DNA of 64,000 bases from JAEUJM01 sp044221555 (GCA_044221555.1 JBGAOY010000001.1:496001-560000); one strand, 5' to 3'; positions 42,480 to 50,672 are shown, counted from the stretch's first letter. The notes: generated by a model from the letters alone, not told the origin. Numbers and translations: made by a program.

Positions 42480-44201
42480 GTGGACCCGATTGCCGACGAG
42501 GCTCTCGCCGATGCGCTTGCGCACGCGTGTGCCGACGCGGCCAGCCAGGATTTCCAGAGCGTGGTCAGCGTAGCTTCGGCCCTTCGTACGACTGTCGGCG
42601 ACGACGATGACCCCATTCGAGCTCTGATGGCCGGATTGGAGTACCACCTCACCCTCGATGAGGAGCGTCGGTCTCCACACGGCCCGTTCGGCCCGATGAT
42701 GGAGGCAGGGGGTCGGTCCTACCCCGCATCTCTCGGCGAGATCGACGGAATCGTCCCCGGGGTGTACGGCTTGTGGCAACGCGCCATCCGGCACTCACCG
42801 CTTGCCTTGGTGAGAGCACGCTTCGCCGACCTGCTGTGGGAGGCAAGGTACGGGGACCGACCACACGAGTTCGCACAGCAGGCGATTGACGCCTACACCG
42901 AGGGCGCTACGGACGACTTCGGCCACCCGGTGGAACGATCTGAGGCAATCCAACGAGCGATTGAGCTCGCCTCGCAAAATAATGATCAAGGGCGGCGAGA
43001 GGCGGCGTTAAGGGCCGCCGTCATCCTGGTCGAGGCGTCCATCGCTAACGAGGAGCGCACGCCGGGAGTTGCCTTGCCGCTGCTTGAGCTCTTCGTGAAC
43101 GACCGGCCGGAACGACGGCCGCCAGAGCTTGAGAGCCTGCTCCAAGCAGCGGTCGACCGCTTCGGCGATGACCCGTGGAACCTTGAGTCTGCGCTCGAGC
43201 TCCAAGCAAGCCTGAGCTCACCCGACGAACGCGACGAACTGCGTCGCCGCGAGGTGGAGGCGTTTCGGGAACTCGCCGGGCGCACGGCAGGGCTGGTGAA
43301 GTACGCGCACCTTCAGCACGCGATCCAGCTGGCCGAGCAGCACGGCCTGCGCCCACTTGCCGACGACATTCGCCGACAGGTCGAGGCGCTGCCGGAAGAA
43401 GACCTCGGCCTGAAGATGATCTCAGCAGAGGTGACGATCCCTCGCGACCAGATCGAGACCTTTGTGGACTGGTTCGTTGGCGACGACAGCATCGAGAACG
43501 CGCTTACTCGACTCGGATCACACCTCCCAACCGGTGACCCGGAAGACAACCGCCACTTCGTCGAGCAGCTGATGGCAGAGCATCCGCTGCAATTCCTGTT
43601 CACACGCATGACCCTTGGCCCGGAAAACAGCCTGATCAGGTCGACTGTCGGGGAGGACGACCAGGCCGAGCAGGCGCTGATAGACCACGAGACACAGCGG
43701 GCTTCGATGTTTTCTGTGTTCGCGGTAGAGATTCTTCATCGCATCGAGGAACGGTACGGGCCGATCGCCGATGCAGTTGCGTGGTTCGAGAGCGATCTCA
43801 TCGAACCCGCAGTCGCGCTCACGATCGGCCGTGCCACCACGCTGTACGCAGCGGGCGATCCCGATGCTGCCGCGTCGGTCCTCGCCCCACGCCTCGAACG
43901 CGTGGTTCGTAGGATCGCGGCAGCGGTCGGACTAACCGTGACTCGCAGCCCGGACAGCAGAGGCCGGTCTGGAGGCGTCAAGGGTCTGGGTGAACTCCTC
44001 GGACAACTGGAGGGCTGGCTCCAGGAGCCGACACGGCGGTACCTCAAGGTCCTGCTGTCGGAGGTGACGGGCCTAAACCTACGCAATCGAATTGGGCATG
44101 GGCTGAGCGATGAGATCTCGCACCGTGAGGCCGCCCTTCTCGTTCACGCAGCGTGTCACCTTCGCCTGCTCGCACCTGCCGGACCACCAGATCCAATCTG
44201 A
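42480..44201 (+). CDS. HEPN-like protein, DUF4209-type C-terminus
   Basis: 573 residues from GTG; no clear Shine-Dalgarno. Almost wholly helical. The C-terminal 60 residues (LKVLLSEVTGLNLRNRIGHGLSDEIS) resemble the end of DUF4209 proteins and contain R535-x4-H540, the R-x(4-6)-H motif of HEPN RNases. The long N-terminal part has TPR-like helical pairs (IQRAIELASQNND..., LEYHLTL) but no assignable domain. Codons and GC are visibly unlike the neighbours (for example CAAAATAATGATCAA near 42978). The next gene starts 7 bp later. A defence role is inferred from motif and island context. Confidence 0.75.
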   Translation: MDPIADEALADALAHACADAASQDFQSVVSVASALRTTVGDDDDPIRALMAGLEYHLTLDEERRSPHGPFGPMMEAGGRSYPASLGEIDGIVPGVYGLWQRAIRHSPLALVRARFADLLWEARYGDRPHEFAQQAIDAYTEGATDDFGHPVERSEAIQRAIELASQNNDQGRREAALRAAVILVEASIANEERTPGVALPLLELFVNDRPERRPPELESLLQAAVDRFGDDPWNLESALELQASLSSPDERDELRRREVEAFRELAGRTAGLVKYAHLQHAIQLAEQHGLRPLADDIRRQVEALPEEDLGLKMISAEVTIPRDQIETFVDWFVGDDSIENALTRLGSHLPTGDPEDNRHFVEQLMAEHPLQFLFTRMTLGPENSLIRSTVGEDDQAEQALIDHETQRASMFSVFAVEILHRIEERYGPIADAVAWFESDLIEPAVALTIGRATTLYAAGDPDAAASVLAPRLERVVRRIAAAVGLTVTRSPDSRGRSGGVKGLGELLGQLEGWLQEPTRRYLKVLLSEVTGLNLRNRIGHGLSDEISHREAALLVHAACHLRLLAPAGPPDPI

Positions 44202-44207
44202 GCGCCC

Positions 44208-45116
44208 TTGACAAGCGTGTCTCCTGAACCCGACCCGTATTACGCATTCATCGGCCCGATGAAGGACGCTCTTCTCGGACTGGTCGACGCCCGCGAGGCC
44301 GCGCAGGCCAGCTCTGGAGGCATCCCAGCAGCCACCTCGGCGGCAATGGCCGAGCTCGCCGATGAACCGAATTGGACGGGAACCTGGGGGAACGAGCCGC
44401 TTCAGCAGGCTCACTCGATTGCCGGACTGCGCTTGGCGGTCGCGGAAGACTGCATCCGGTCGATCGGGCGTCTGCTGGACAGCGACCCCCCGGTGATCTT
44501 CGCCCACATGCTCATCGCCCGATCCGCCCTGGAGCTGTCGGCACGATCGTGGTGGCTCGATGAGCTGGGAATTGGGCATGAGACGCGCATCGCTAGAACG
44601 ATGACAGAGCGCATCTACAACTTTCGTGAGCAAGCGAAGGTCCCCGCCGACGTGATCGACGAGACCGGCCTCACCATCGCCCAACGGGCTGAGGACGGCA
44701 TCAGCGCAATCGTGGACGAGGCCGTTCGCCGCGGGATCCTTGTCAACGCCGCCCAGACAGTGGTCGGTGGACAGGCACGCCCGGGCTCGACCCATTCTGT
44801 CCGACGTCTGATCGAGGTCATGGCCGGCGACGACATTGGCGAGGTCGTGTACAGGTACTTCTCCGCGATCGAGCACGGCACGAGCTATGGGTTGGTCCAG
44901 AGTGTCGAATGGCAGACGGCCGGACCGCTCCAGCCTCAGGGTGTGCGGCTCATGTCCAAGGCCAGCACCGTGACCTGGGTCCTTGCGGGCCTGGTCTTGG
45001 GCTACGGCCACGCTGCTGAGGTTCAGCTCGAGCACCGCGGCTGGGACCGATCGACCTTCACACCGCTTCACAAGGCAGCAGTGGAGCTCAGCGTCAAGCA
45101 TCTTCCAACCGAGTAG
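44208..45116 (+). CDS. Second HEPN-like protein (DUF5677-like)
   Basis: 302 residues from TTG, or from GTG at 44217. Helical; residues 85-115 (VAEDCIRSIGRLLDSDPPVIFAHMLIARSALELSARSWWL) form a helical hairpin, and VVYRYFSAIEHGTSYGL contains R216-x6-H223 in the position typical of HEPN-like families such as DUF5677. No catalytic domain of another kind. It forms a pair with the 573-residue gene; both have atypical composition. It could be a partner, antagonist or second nuclease. Confidence 0.7.
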   Translation: MTSVSPEPDPYYAFIGPMKDALLGLVDAREAAQASSGGIPAATSAAMAELADEPNWTGTWGNEPLQQAHSIAGLRLAVAEDCIRSIGRLLDSDPPVIFAHMLIARSALELSARSWWLDELGIGHETRIARTMTERIYNFREQAKVPADVIDETGLTIAQRAEDGISAIVDEAVRRGILVNAAQTVVGGQARPGSTHSVRRLIEVMAGDDIGEVVYRYFSAIEHGTSYGLVQSVEWQTAGPLQPQGVRLMSKASTVTWVLAGLVLGYGHAAEVQLEHRGWDRSTFTPLHKAAVELSVKHLPTE

Positions 45117-45278
45117 TCCTCCGCACTGCAGCGAACGCTTCCCGTCCTCGGAAGTGCCCGGTAGTGTCATCACGCTGAGCCTCGATGGCCGGCTCGGCGT
45201 CGTACTCGGGTCGCGGGCCCATCGGCCGTCCTGTCCCCTTTCGTGGGTGCGCCTCGGCGCGCCCGGCCAGGAGTCCGG

Positions 45279-46373
45279 ATGGCCAGCATCGACAAGCGAT
45301 CCAACGGCAAGTGGCGTGCCCGCTACCGGGAGCATCCCGGCGGACCGCAGCGCGCCCCGCACTTCGACCGCAAGGTCGACGCCGAGCGGTTCCTTACCAA
45401 TGTTCAGAGCCGTCTGCTCGACGGCTCGTACATCGACCCGAGTGCCGGCCTACAGACACTGCGGGAGTACGCCGCCGGCTGGCACGCCAGTCAGGTCCAC
45501 CGCCCGACGACGGTCGTCCAGGTCGACGCCCACCTGCGTAACCACGTTCTCCCGCACTTCGGCGACCGACCGGTCGCCTCGATCCGGCCCAGCGAGGTGC
45601 AGGCCTGGGTGAAGGGACGGGCGGAGGTCCTGGCGCCGACGACCGTTGAGGTCGTCTTCCGGATCCTCGCCGCCAACCTCAACGCCGCTGTCGACGACCG
45701 CCTGATCGCCCGCAGCCCCTGCCACGGCGTCCGACTCCCCCGCCAGGCCAACCGGCAGGTCGAGCCACCCACGGTCGAGCAGGTCGAGGCCCTGATCGGC
45801 GCCATGCCGGAGCGCTACCGCGCGCTCGTCGTCCTCGCTGCCGGGACCGGTCTTCGACAGGGCGAGTGCTTCGGCCTGTCCGTCGACCGGGTCGACTTCC
45901 TGCGCCGCACGATCCGGGTCGACCGCCAGCTCGTCCTCGCCGGCAAGGGCCAACCCGAGTTCGGGCCGCCAAAGACCGAGGCATCCATCCGCACCGTCCC
46001 GCTACCCGGCGTTGTTGGCACCGCCCTCGCCGCCCATCTCGATGGTCACCCAGCTACCAGCGAAGGCCTGATCTTCACCAACACCGTCGGCCGGCCGATC
46101 CGCCGCAACCGCTTCGGCGAGCTCTGGCGTACGACGGTCGACGAGACTGGCCTGACCGGCCTTCGCTTCCACGACCTGCGCCACTTCTACGCGTCACTGC
46201 TCATCCGCCACGGCGAGTCCGTGAAGGTCGTCCAGGCCCGCCTCGGCCACGCCTCGGCGTCCGAGACCCTCGACACCTACTCGCACCTGTGGCCAGACAA
46301 TGAGGAACGCACCCGAGCCGCCGTCGACGAAGTCCTCGGAGCGGGCAGGCACGAGGCTCGGCGCACCGGCTGA
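45279..46373 (+). CDS. Tyrosine recombinase (phage-type integrase)
   Basis: 364 residues from ATG with AGGAG five bases before. N-terminal arm-binding AP2-like region (KRSNGKWRARYREHPGG), SAM-like core-binding domain, catalytic domain with R (GTGLRQGECFGL), K region, H-x-x-R (HDLRHFYASLL), H (LGHASASETL) and the nucleophile Tyr in TYSHLWP. The obvious agent of integration at rnpB. Its stop overlaps the next ATG (TGATG). Confidence 0.94.
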   Translation: MASIDKRSNGKWRARYREHPGGPQRAPHFDRKVDAERFLTNVQSRLLDGSYIDPSAGLQTLREYAAGWHASQVHRPTTVVQVDAHLRNHVLPHFGDRPVASIRPSEVQAWVKGRAEVLAPTTVEVVFRILAANLNAAVDDRLIARSPCHGVRLPRQANRQVEPPTVEQVEALIGAMPERYRALVVLAAGTGLRQGECFGLSVDRVDFLRRTIRVDRQLVLAGKGQPEFGPPKTEASIRTVPLPGVVGTALAAHLDGHPATSEGLIFTNTVGRPIRRNRFGELWRTTVDETGLTGLRFHDLRHFYASLLIRHGESVKVVQARLGHASASETLDTYSHLWPDNEERTRAAVDEVLGAGRHEARRTG

Positions 46374-46630
46374 TGCCCGAGCTCTGCCGCTTCATGGGCA
46401 TCGTCATCACCATGTACCCGCGTGATCACGATCCGCCGCACTTCCACGCGAGGTATGCCGAGCATCAGGCCCAGGTGCTGCTGGAAGGGACGATGCACCG
46501 AGGCGCCCTCCCTGCCAAGAAGGCGAAGCTCGTCACCGAGTGGGCCGAGCTCCACGGGGACGAGCTGGAGGCCTGCTGGAACTCATCGATCCGCGGCGAA
46601 CCCCCCGGTACCATCGAACCATTGCCATGA
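46373..46630 (+). CDS. DUF4160 protein
   Basis: 85 residues; the ATG shares a base with the integrase stop. MYPRDHDPPHFHARYAEHQAQV is the DUF4160 signature with its HxPPHFH run. The family nearly always precedes a DUF2442 gene and is suspected to be a toxin-antitoxin-like pair, not proven. The ATGA overlap with the next gene supports co-translation. Confidence 0.88.
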   Translation: MPELCRFMGIVITMYPRDHDPPHFHARYAEHQAQVLLEGTMHRGALPAKKAKLVTEWAELHGDELEACWNSSIRGEPPGTIEPLP

Positions 46631-47196
46631 CCGCCACCGAGATGGACCCGTACAAGCTCGTGGACGTGACGAGCGTCGAGGTACTCCACGACCACGTGGT
46701 GCGCCTCGGTTTCAGCGACGGCTGCGTCGGCGAGATCGACCTCGGGCCGAAACTGCGTGGGCCGATCTTCGAACCCATCACTGCCGACTACGACCTCTTC
46801 TGCAAGGTCAGCACCGACCTCGAGCCCGGCACCATCGCCTGGCCGAACGGCGCCGACCTCGCGCCCGAGGTCCTGCACTTCGAAGCCGTTGACGCCTGTC
46901 CCGACCCGCACCCCGCCGACGAGCCGATCCCGACGTTCACCGTCGAGCTCGACCGGCCAGAGCTGGACCTCATCCAGAAGCTGCTCAGCCAAGAACTCGA
47001 GCGCCTGCGAGCGCAGGGCTTCGACATCAACCGCGACTGGCAGGCAGGGGAGGTCGCCACCCTCGTCGTCGATCTCGCTGACCAGGTGATGGCCCAAGAG
47101 GGCGACATCGCCGATCGCGACCTGATCGAGCAGCTCCGTGCGCAGATGGACGAGGCGATGGCATCGAAGGACTGGTATCGCAAGACGGTCCGCTGA
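46627..47196 (+). CDS. DUF2442 protein with C-terminal extension
   Basis: 189 residues from the overlapping ATG. Residues 8-75 (KLVDVTSVEVLHDHVVRLGFSDGCVGEIDL ... IAWPNGADLAPEVLHFEA) are DUF2442. The remaining 110 residues are an acidic helical tail (LDLIQKLLSQELERLRAQGFDIN) not usual for the family. Partner of the DUF4160 protein; function unknown. Confidence 0.85.
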   Translation: MTATEMDPYKLVDVTSVEVLHDHVVRLGFSDGCVGEIDLGPKLRGPIFEPITADYDLFCKVSTDLEPGTIAWPNGADLAPEVLHFEAVDACPDPHPADEPIPTFTVELDRPELDLIQKLLSQELERLRAQGFDINRDWQAGEVATLVVDLADQVMAQEGDIADRDLIEQLRAQMDEAMASKDWYRKTVR

Positions 47197-47216
47197 CCGC
47201 GCCAGGAGCATGAGCG

Positions 47217-47636
47217 ATGTGGTGTCTCGACCCGGCGAACAGTCCCGAACTCCTGACGGCGCTGCGTCCACATGGTCGAGGTCACGACTTCGAGTACGCA
47301 GCAGTCGGGGAAGGCTGGCGAGAACTCGTCCAGGAATGCCACCGAGCTGTTGAGGCGCGCTTTCCCGCCTACGAGCTGCTCAACGTCAAGCAAACGGATG
47401 GCGTGCTCCGGTTCCAGGCGAACCCCCGCCCGCGGAGCGAGGGGAACACGAACTGGACATCCGTGGAGCACGCCGAACTCAGTCGCATCACCGATTCGTT
47501 CCAGGAGCGATCCGAGCGGGTCTGCGAGTGGTGCGGAGCGTCGGGCCGGATCCGGGATGAACGAGTGATGATCCTCGCATTGTGCGACGAATGCGACCAA
47601 CGGTTCAGCGATCCACCCGTCCCAGGAACCGACTGA
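47217..47636 (+). CDS. Zinc-ribbon protein of a mobile-element family
   Basis: 139 residues from ATG with CAGGAG upstream. A helical first part (GWRELVQECHRAVEARFPAYELLNVKQTDGVLRFQ) and a C-terminal zinc ribbon (CEWCG...CDEC). The layout matches short proteins common in phage and plasmid regions whose role is unknown. Last gene before the right attachment repeat. Confidence 0.65.
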   Translation: MWCLDPANSPELLTALRPHGRGHDFEYAAVGEGWRELVQECHRAVEARFPAYELLNVKQTDGVLRFQANPRPRSEGNTNWTSVEHAELSRITDSFQERSERVCEWCGASGRIRDERVMILALCDECDQRFSDPPVPGTD

Positions 47637-47658
47637 CGACGAGGACGGCGTCCTGCGT

Positions 47659-47678
47659 TGAGGACTGACTGAGGACCG
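47659..47678 (+). other. Candidate right recombinase arm site
   Basis: TGAGGACTGACTGAGGACCG, the near-copy of the left site, 51 bp inside attR and in the same orientation. Confidence 0.5.
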
Positions 47679-47709
47679 CACCGCCGCGATTCGCTCGTTG
47701 TCCCTGGTG

Positions 47710-47729
47710 AACGGGCCGTCAGGCCCGTT
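47710..47729 (+). terminator. Hairpin abutting attR
   Basis: AACGGGCC-GTCA-GGCCCGTT, 8 bp perfect with a TT after the stem, ending exactly one base before the attachment repeat. It may terminate island transcription or be a recombinase site. Confidence 0.45.
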
Positions 47730-47759
47730 CCCCGCCTACAGGCCGACTCACCGTCACAC
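47730..47759 (+). repeat. Right attachment repeat (attR)
   Basis: 30 bp identical to the last 28 bases of rnpB plus AC. Only this 3' fragment of rnpB is duplicated, as expected when an element re-creates the gene end on integration. Confidence 0.9.
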
Positions 47760-48025
47760 TCGGCTCGGAGCAGGGCAGGGTCGGACATCGTGGGCTGTCG
47801 AAGGGCGGCGCCCCCTCGCTATCGGTGTCGCCCTGCTGGACGTGCAGGCGCCTGTCAAGCCCTGAGGCGGGCCGTCACCACGACGAGCGTCGCTGGGGCT
47901 CGGGCCGCTGGCGGCGCTCGCGGCGGCCGGTGTGCGTTCTGTGGCAATGTCGGCTGCGCCTGAGGCATCCACCGCCGAGCGCAGGGAGCGTCGACCTTGG
48001 TGCAGCGCACCGACCGCAACGACTG

Positions 48026-48565
48026 ATGCAGCGACACGAGGTGGTGTTCGACGTGGGCGCGCCGCCGCACCGCGTGTGGCGCCTGTTCCACCCGAAGGTG
48101 CAGCCCGACGACGTCGTTCCCCGCACGATCACCCACCCGGGCGGGTCGATCACGATCCTGAAGGAGGGCGACGACGACGGGGCCGGCCTCGTGCGGACCG
48201 CGTCGTTCCGGGTGCCCCGCTGGCTGCTGTCGGGAGGGCGGGGCCGATCGTTCGAGGTGGTGGTGGCGGCGCGCCGCAACGAGTACGCCCGCTACCACGC
48301 GGAGGGCAAGCCGCTGTGGTCGCACGCCGAGGGCTGGCACACGCTCGAGCCGATCGACGGGGGCAACGGCACCCGCCTCACCTTCGTCGAGACCTACCAC
48401 GCGCACAACCGCCTGCTCCGAACCCTCTTCGAGCGCCGGGTGCACCGGAGGATCTCGCGCGACAACGCCGCGCTGTACGAGACGATCCTCGGTCGACTGG
48501 GCCCGGTCACCCGGGTGCAGCAACCCGGCGCCGCTCCCCCGGACGGGCGGATGCGCCCGGGCTGA
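48026..48565 (+). CDS. SRPBCC family protein
   Basis: 179 residues from ATG at 48026. START-like pattern: HEVVFDVGAPPHRVWRLFHP at the N-terminus, strands, and a C-terminal helix (RRVHRRISRDNAALYETIL). A Gly/Arg-rich insert lies at residues 70-75. Ligand and role unknown. First host gene after the island. Confidence 0.7.
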   Translation: MQRHEVVFDVGAPPHRVWRLFHPKVQPDDVVPRTITHPGGSITILKEGDDDGAGLVRTASFRVPRWLLSGGRGRSFEVVVAARRNEYARYHAEGKPLWSHAEGWHTLEPIDGGNGTRLTFVETYHAHNRLLRTLFERRVHRRISRDNAALYETILGRLGPVTRVQQPGAAPPDGRMRPG

Positions 48566-48657
48566 AACCGGCCCTGGGGCCCTGCTGGCGGCGAGGCGGC
48601 CCGACTACTCTTCGGCCGTCGTCCGCGCACCGGGCGTGGACGCTCGGGGAGCGCGTG

Positions 48658-49122
48658 ATGACCTACACCGTGGATTTCAAGGATGTCTCGACCGTCGGGC
48701 TGGAGTCCTCGCCCGTCGCCGACGCACTCGCGGGCCTGCGGGCGAACGAGGCCCGGTACTTCAAGAACAAGTACGACCACACCTACACCGTCGAGCCCGC
48801 CGGCAAGGCCAACGCGACGATCAACTGGATCCACAAGATCCTGAAGGACGAACGCGACATCGTCATCGCCTCCAAGCCCCTCGAGGCGACCACCTTCGAG
48901 GTCGACGGCACCAAGTGGGCCTACGTCTTCTATGAGAGCGGCCTGTCCATCAACGTGATGTACGCCGTGGAGGCCGGCGGCAAGCGGGCCGTGGGCTTCA
49001 AGCTCTCCGACGGGATGGACATCCCCGACGAACTGGCCGACAAGTTCAAGTTCGCCCGCCAGAAGTCGAAGCTGGCGGGCACCATCCGCGGTTCGTACTT
49101 CGTCATCAAGGGCGAGTACTGA
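48658..49122 (+). CDS. Conserved-looking hypothetical protein
   Basis: 154 residues from ATG with GGGGAG before it. Mixed alpha/beta, soluble, moderately charged (FKNKYDHTYTVEPAGKANATINWIHKIL, FKFARQKSKLAG). No signal peptide, metal or catalytic motif. I do not recognise the family. Confidence 0.6.
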   Translation: MTYTVDFKDVSTVGLESSPVADALAGLRANEARYFKNKYDHTYTVEPAGKANATINWIHKILKDERDIVIASKPLEATTFEVDGTKWAYVFYESGLSINVMYAVEAGGKRAVGFKLSDGMDIPDELADKFKFARQKSKLAGTIRGSYFVIKGEY

Positions 49123-49285
49123 CCCGACCTCCCCGCCGAAGGTCTGTCTGACCCGCTCAGACCACCAGCAGATCGGTCGCGGCGCCCGCGGCAGTTCCAC
49201 GAGGCCGGCGCAGCATCAGGCGCGTGGCGCCGATTTTCTGCGCTGCGATCGCCGGATCCCGCGTGCCGGCGCCGACGCTCGCTTG

Positions 49286-49309
49286 ACCTATCAAATCAGA
49301 TTGATAGGT
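49286..49309. promoter_or_regulatory. ArsR-type operator
   Basis: ACCTATCAA-ATCAGA-TTGATAGGT, perfect 9-bp arms. The inner ATCAA-N6-TTGAT is the known SmtB/ArsR core. It ends 8 bp before the GTG of the ArsR-fusion gene, so it would overlap the promoter; autoregulation is inferred. Confidence 0.85.
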
Positions 49310-49316
49310 TTTCGGC

Positions 49317-50159
49317 GTGGCCGCTCCTCCTGTTGAACAGTCGGCGCCGCCCCCGGCGGTGCTCCAGCTCGCCGGCCACCCCCTGCGTTGGGCCCTGCTG
49401 AGCGAACTGGCCCGTAGCGACCGGACGGTGCGGGAGCTCACCCGCGGTGTCGGCGAGCCGCAGAACCTGGTCTCCTACCACCTGGGCAAGCTGCGCGACG
49501 GTGGCCTGGTCCGCGGGCGCCGCAGCTCCGCAGACCGGCGTGGCACCTACTACACGGTCGAGTTGGAGCGCGTCGCCGACCTGCTCGCCGACGCGGGCAC
49601 CGCCCTGCACCCCGGGCTCCGTCTCACCGTGCCGTCGCCGACGGCCCCACCCGGGCGGGCGCGGGTGCTGTTCCTGTGCACCGGCAACAGCGCCCGCTCC
49701 CAGATGGCCGAGGCGCTGGCCCGCCACCGCTCCGGCGGGTCGGTCGACGCTCGGAGCGCGGGCAGCCACCCCAAGGCCCTGCATCCCCACGCCATCGAGG
49801 TGATGCGACACCGGTACGGGATCGACCTGAGCGCACACCGCCCCAAGCATCTCGACGAGCTCCGCACCGAGCGCTTCGACCGGGTGATCACCCTGTGCGA
49901 CCGGGTCCGGGAGATCTGCCCCGAGTTCCCCGGGCACCCCGAGGCCGTCCACTGGAGCATGCCGGACCCCTCCGCGACACCGACCCACGACCACGACCAC
50001 GGCGGCAACGGCGACGGCGGCGGAGCGCACGACGTCGCCGACACCACGTACGAGGCGTTCGTGCACACCGCCACCGAGCTGGAGTCCCGCATCGGCTTCC
50101 TGCTCGCCGCGCTCGCCGCCGCGACGACGATCCCCACCCACCCACAGGAGGAACCATGA
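49317..50159 (+). CDS. ArsR regulator fused to low-molecular-weight phosphatase/arsenate reductase domain
   Basis: 280 residues from GTG. N-terminal winged helix (HPLRWALLSELARSDRTVRELTRGVGEPQNLVSYHLGKLRDGGLV) and C-terminal LMW-PTPase/ArsC domain with the P-loop CTGNSARS at residues 120-127 and the DP acid (SMPDPS). A His/Asp/Gly-rich insert (THDHDHGGNGDGGG) follows and may bind metal. Such fusions link arsenate reduction to repression. There is no efflux gene next door, only a VOC gene overlapping by ATGA. Confidence 0.88.
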   Translation: MAAPPVEQSAPPPAVLQLAGHPLRWALLSELARSDRTVRELTRGVGEPQNLVSYHLGKLRDGGLVRGRRSSADRRGTYYTVELERVADLLADAGTALHPGLRLTVPSPTAPPGRARVLFLCTGNSARSQMAEALARHRSGGSVDARSAGSHPKALHPHAIEVMRHRYGIDLSAHRPKHLDELRTERFDRVITLCDRVREICPEFPGHPEAVHWSMPDPSATPTHDHDHGGNGDGGGAHDVADTTYEAFVHTATELESRIGFLLAALAAATTIPTHPQEEP

Positions 50160-50545
50160 CCGAGCCAACCGAGATGGTGAGCGTGCGGTATCTGGTCGAC
50201 GACGTCGACGCGGCGCTGGCGTTCTACACCGCACACCTCGGGTTCGAACCGCTGACCAACGCCGCCCCCGCGTTCGCGGACGTCGCACGGGGCAACCTGC
50301 GGCTGCTCCTCAGCGGGCCGGCCAGCTCGGCCGGTCGTCCCATGCCCGACGGCGCCACCCCGGGCCCCGGCGGCTGGAACCGGATACACCTCATCGTCAC
50401 CGACATCGCCGCCGAGGCGGCGCGGCTGCGCGCGGCCGGTGTCACCTTCCGCAACGACATCGTGACCGGCCCCGGCGGCCAGCAGGTCCTGATCGAGGAC
50501 CCCGCCGGCAACTACGTCGAGCTCTTCCAGCCTGCCGGCACCTGA
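50156..50545 (+). CDS. VOC/glyoxalase-superfamily protein
   Basis: 129 residues; the ATG overlaps the previous stop and has AGGAGG five bases upstream. Two beta-alpha-beta-beta-beta modules: VRYLVDDVDAALAFYTAHLGFEP and WNRIHLIVTDIAAEAARLRAAGV ... IEDPAGNYVELFQP. In ars operons such proteins include the organoarsenical lyase ArsI, but ArsI needs a vicinal Cys pair that is absent here. Thiol or metal-dependent detoxification is inferred. Confidence 0.85.
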   Translation: MTEPTEMVSVRYLVDDVDAALAFYTAHLGFEPLTNAAPAFADVARGNLRLLLSGPASSAGRPMPDGATPGPGGWNRIHLIVTDIAAEAARLRAAGVTFRNDIVTGPGGQQVLIEDPAGNYVELFQPAGT

Positions 50546-50645
50546 CCACCCGCACCTGGCCGCGAGGCCACGCGGGCAGCCGTACTCAGCCTGCGCTGGC
50601 GGCACCCGGTCGCCCTGCGGACGTGTCCCGGCGATGATTTCCGGG

Positions 50646-50672
50646 CGTTCGGGCGGTCACACCGCCCGAACG
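50646..50672 (+). terminator. Perfect 12-bp hairpin
   Basis: CGTTCGGGCGGT-CAC-ACCGCCCGAACG. It lies 100 bp after the VOC gene and 26 bp before the next ATG. Terminator of the ars-like operon or an operator; the 3' arm runs into the palindrome GAACGATCGTTC (50668-50679). Confidence 0.55.

Larger units (their letters stand above)
40762..47759. mobile_element. 7.0-kb integrative island inserted at rnpB
   Basis: Bounded by 30-bp direct repeats. It carries a tyrosine recombinase, an IS110-family element, two HEPN-like genes, a DUF4160/DUF2442 pair and a zinc-ribbon protein. Near each end, inside the repeats, lies a 20-bp sequence with one mismatch (TGAGGACTGATTGAGGACCG at 40856; C for T at 47659) that may be recombinase arm sites. 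Several inner genes have lower GC and different codon use. No replication, conjugation or capsid gene is seen, so it is a small genomic island or satellite. Confidence 0.85.
47637..48025. other. Right junction of the island
   Basis: 389 bp without a gene. It contains the right arm-site copy, the hairpin at 47710-47729, attR at 47730-47759, then 266 bp of host sequence in which I see no gene, promoter or repeat. This host part would have followed rnpB directly before integration. Confidence 0.6.

Noticed and set aside
47730..47759. A second rnpB gene
   Set aside because: Only the last 28 bases are present and none of the conserved core; it is an attachment-site duplicate.
47760..48025. A short gene upstream of the SRPBCC gene
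   Set aside because: Frames here are Arg/Trp-rich without a start and ribosome site and end without a recognisable domain.
50240..50251. GGTTCGAACC as the T-arm of a tRNA
   Set aside because: It lies inside the VOC gene and no cloverleaf can be drawn around it; the word is just a palindrome.
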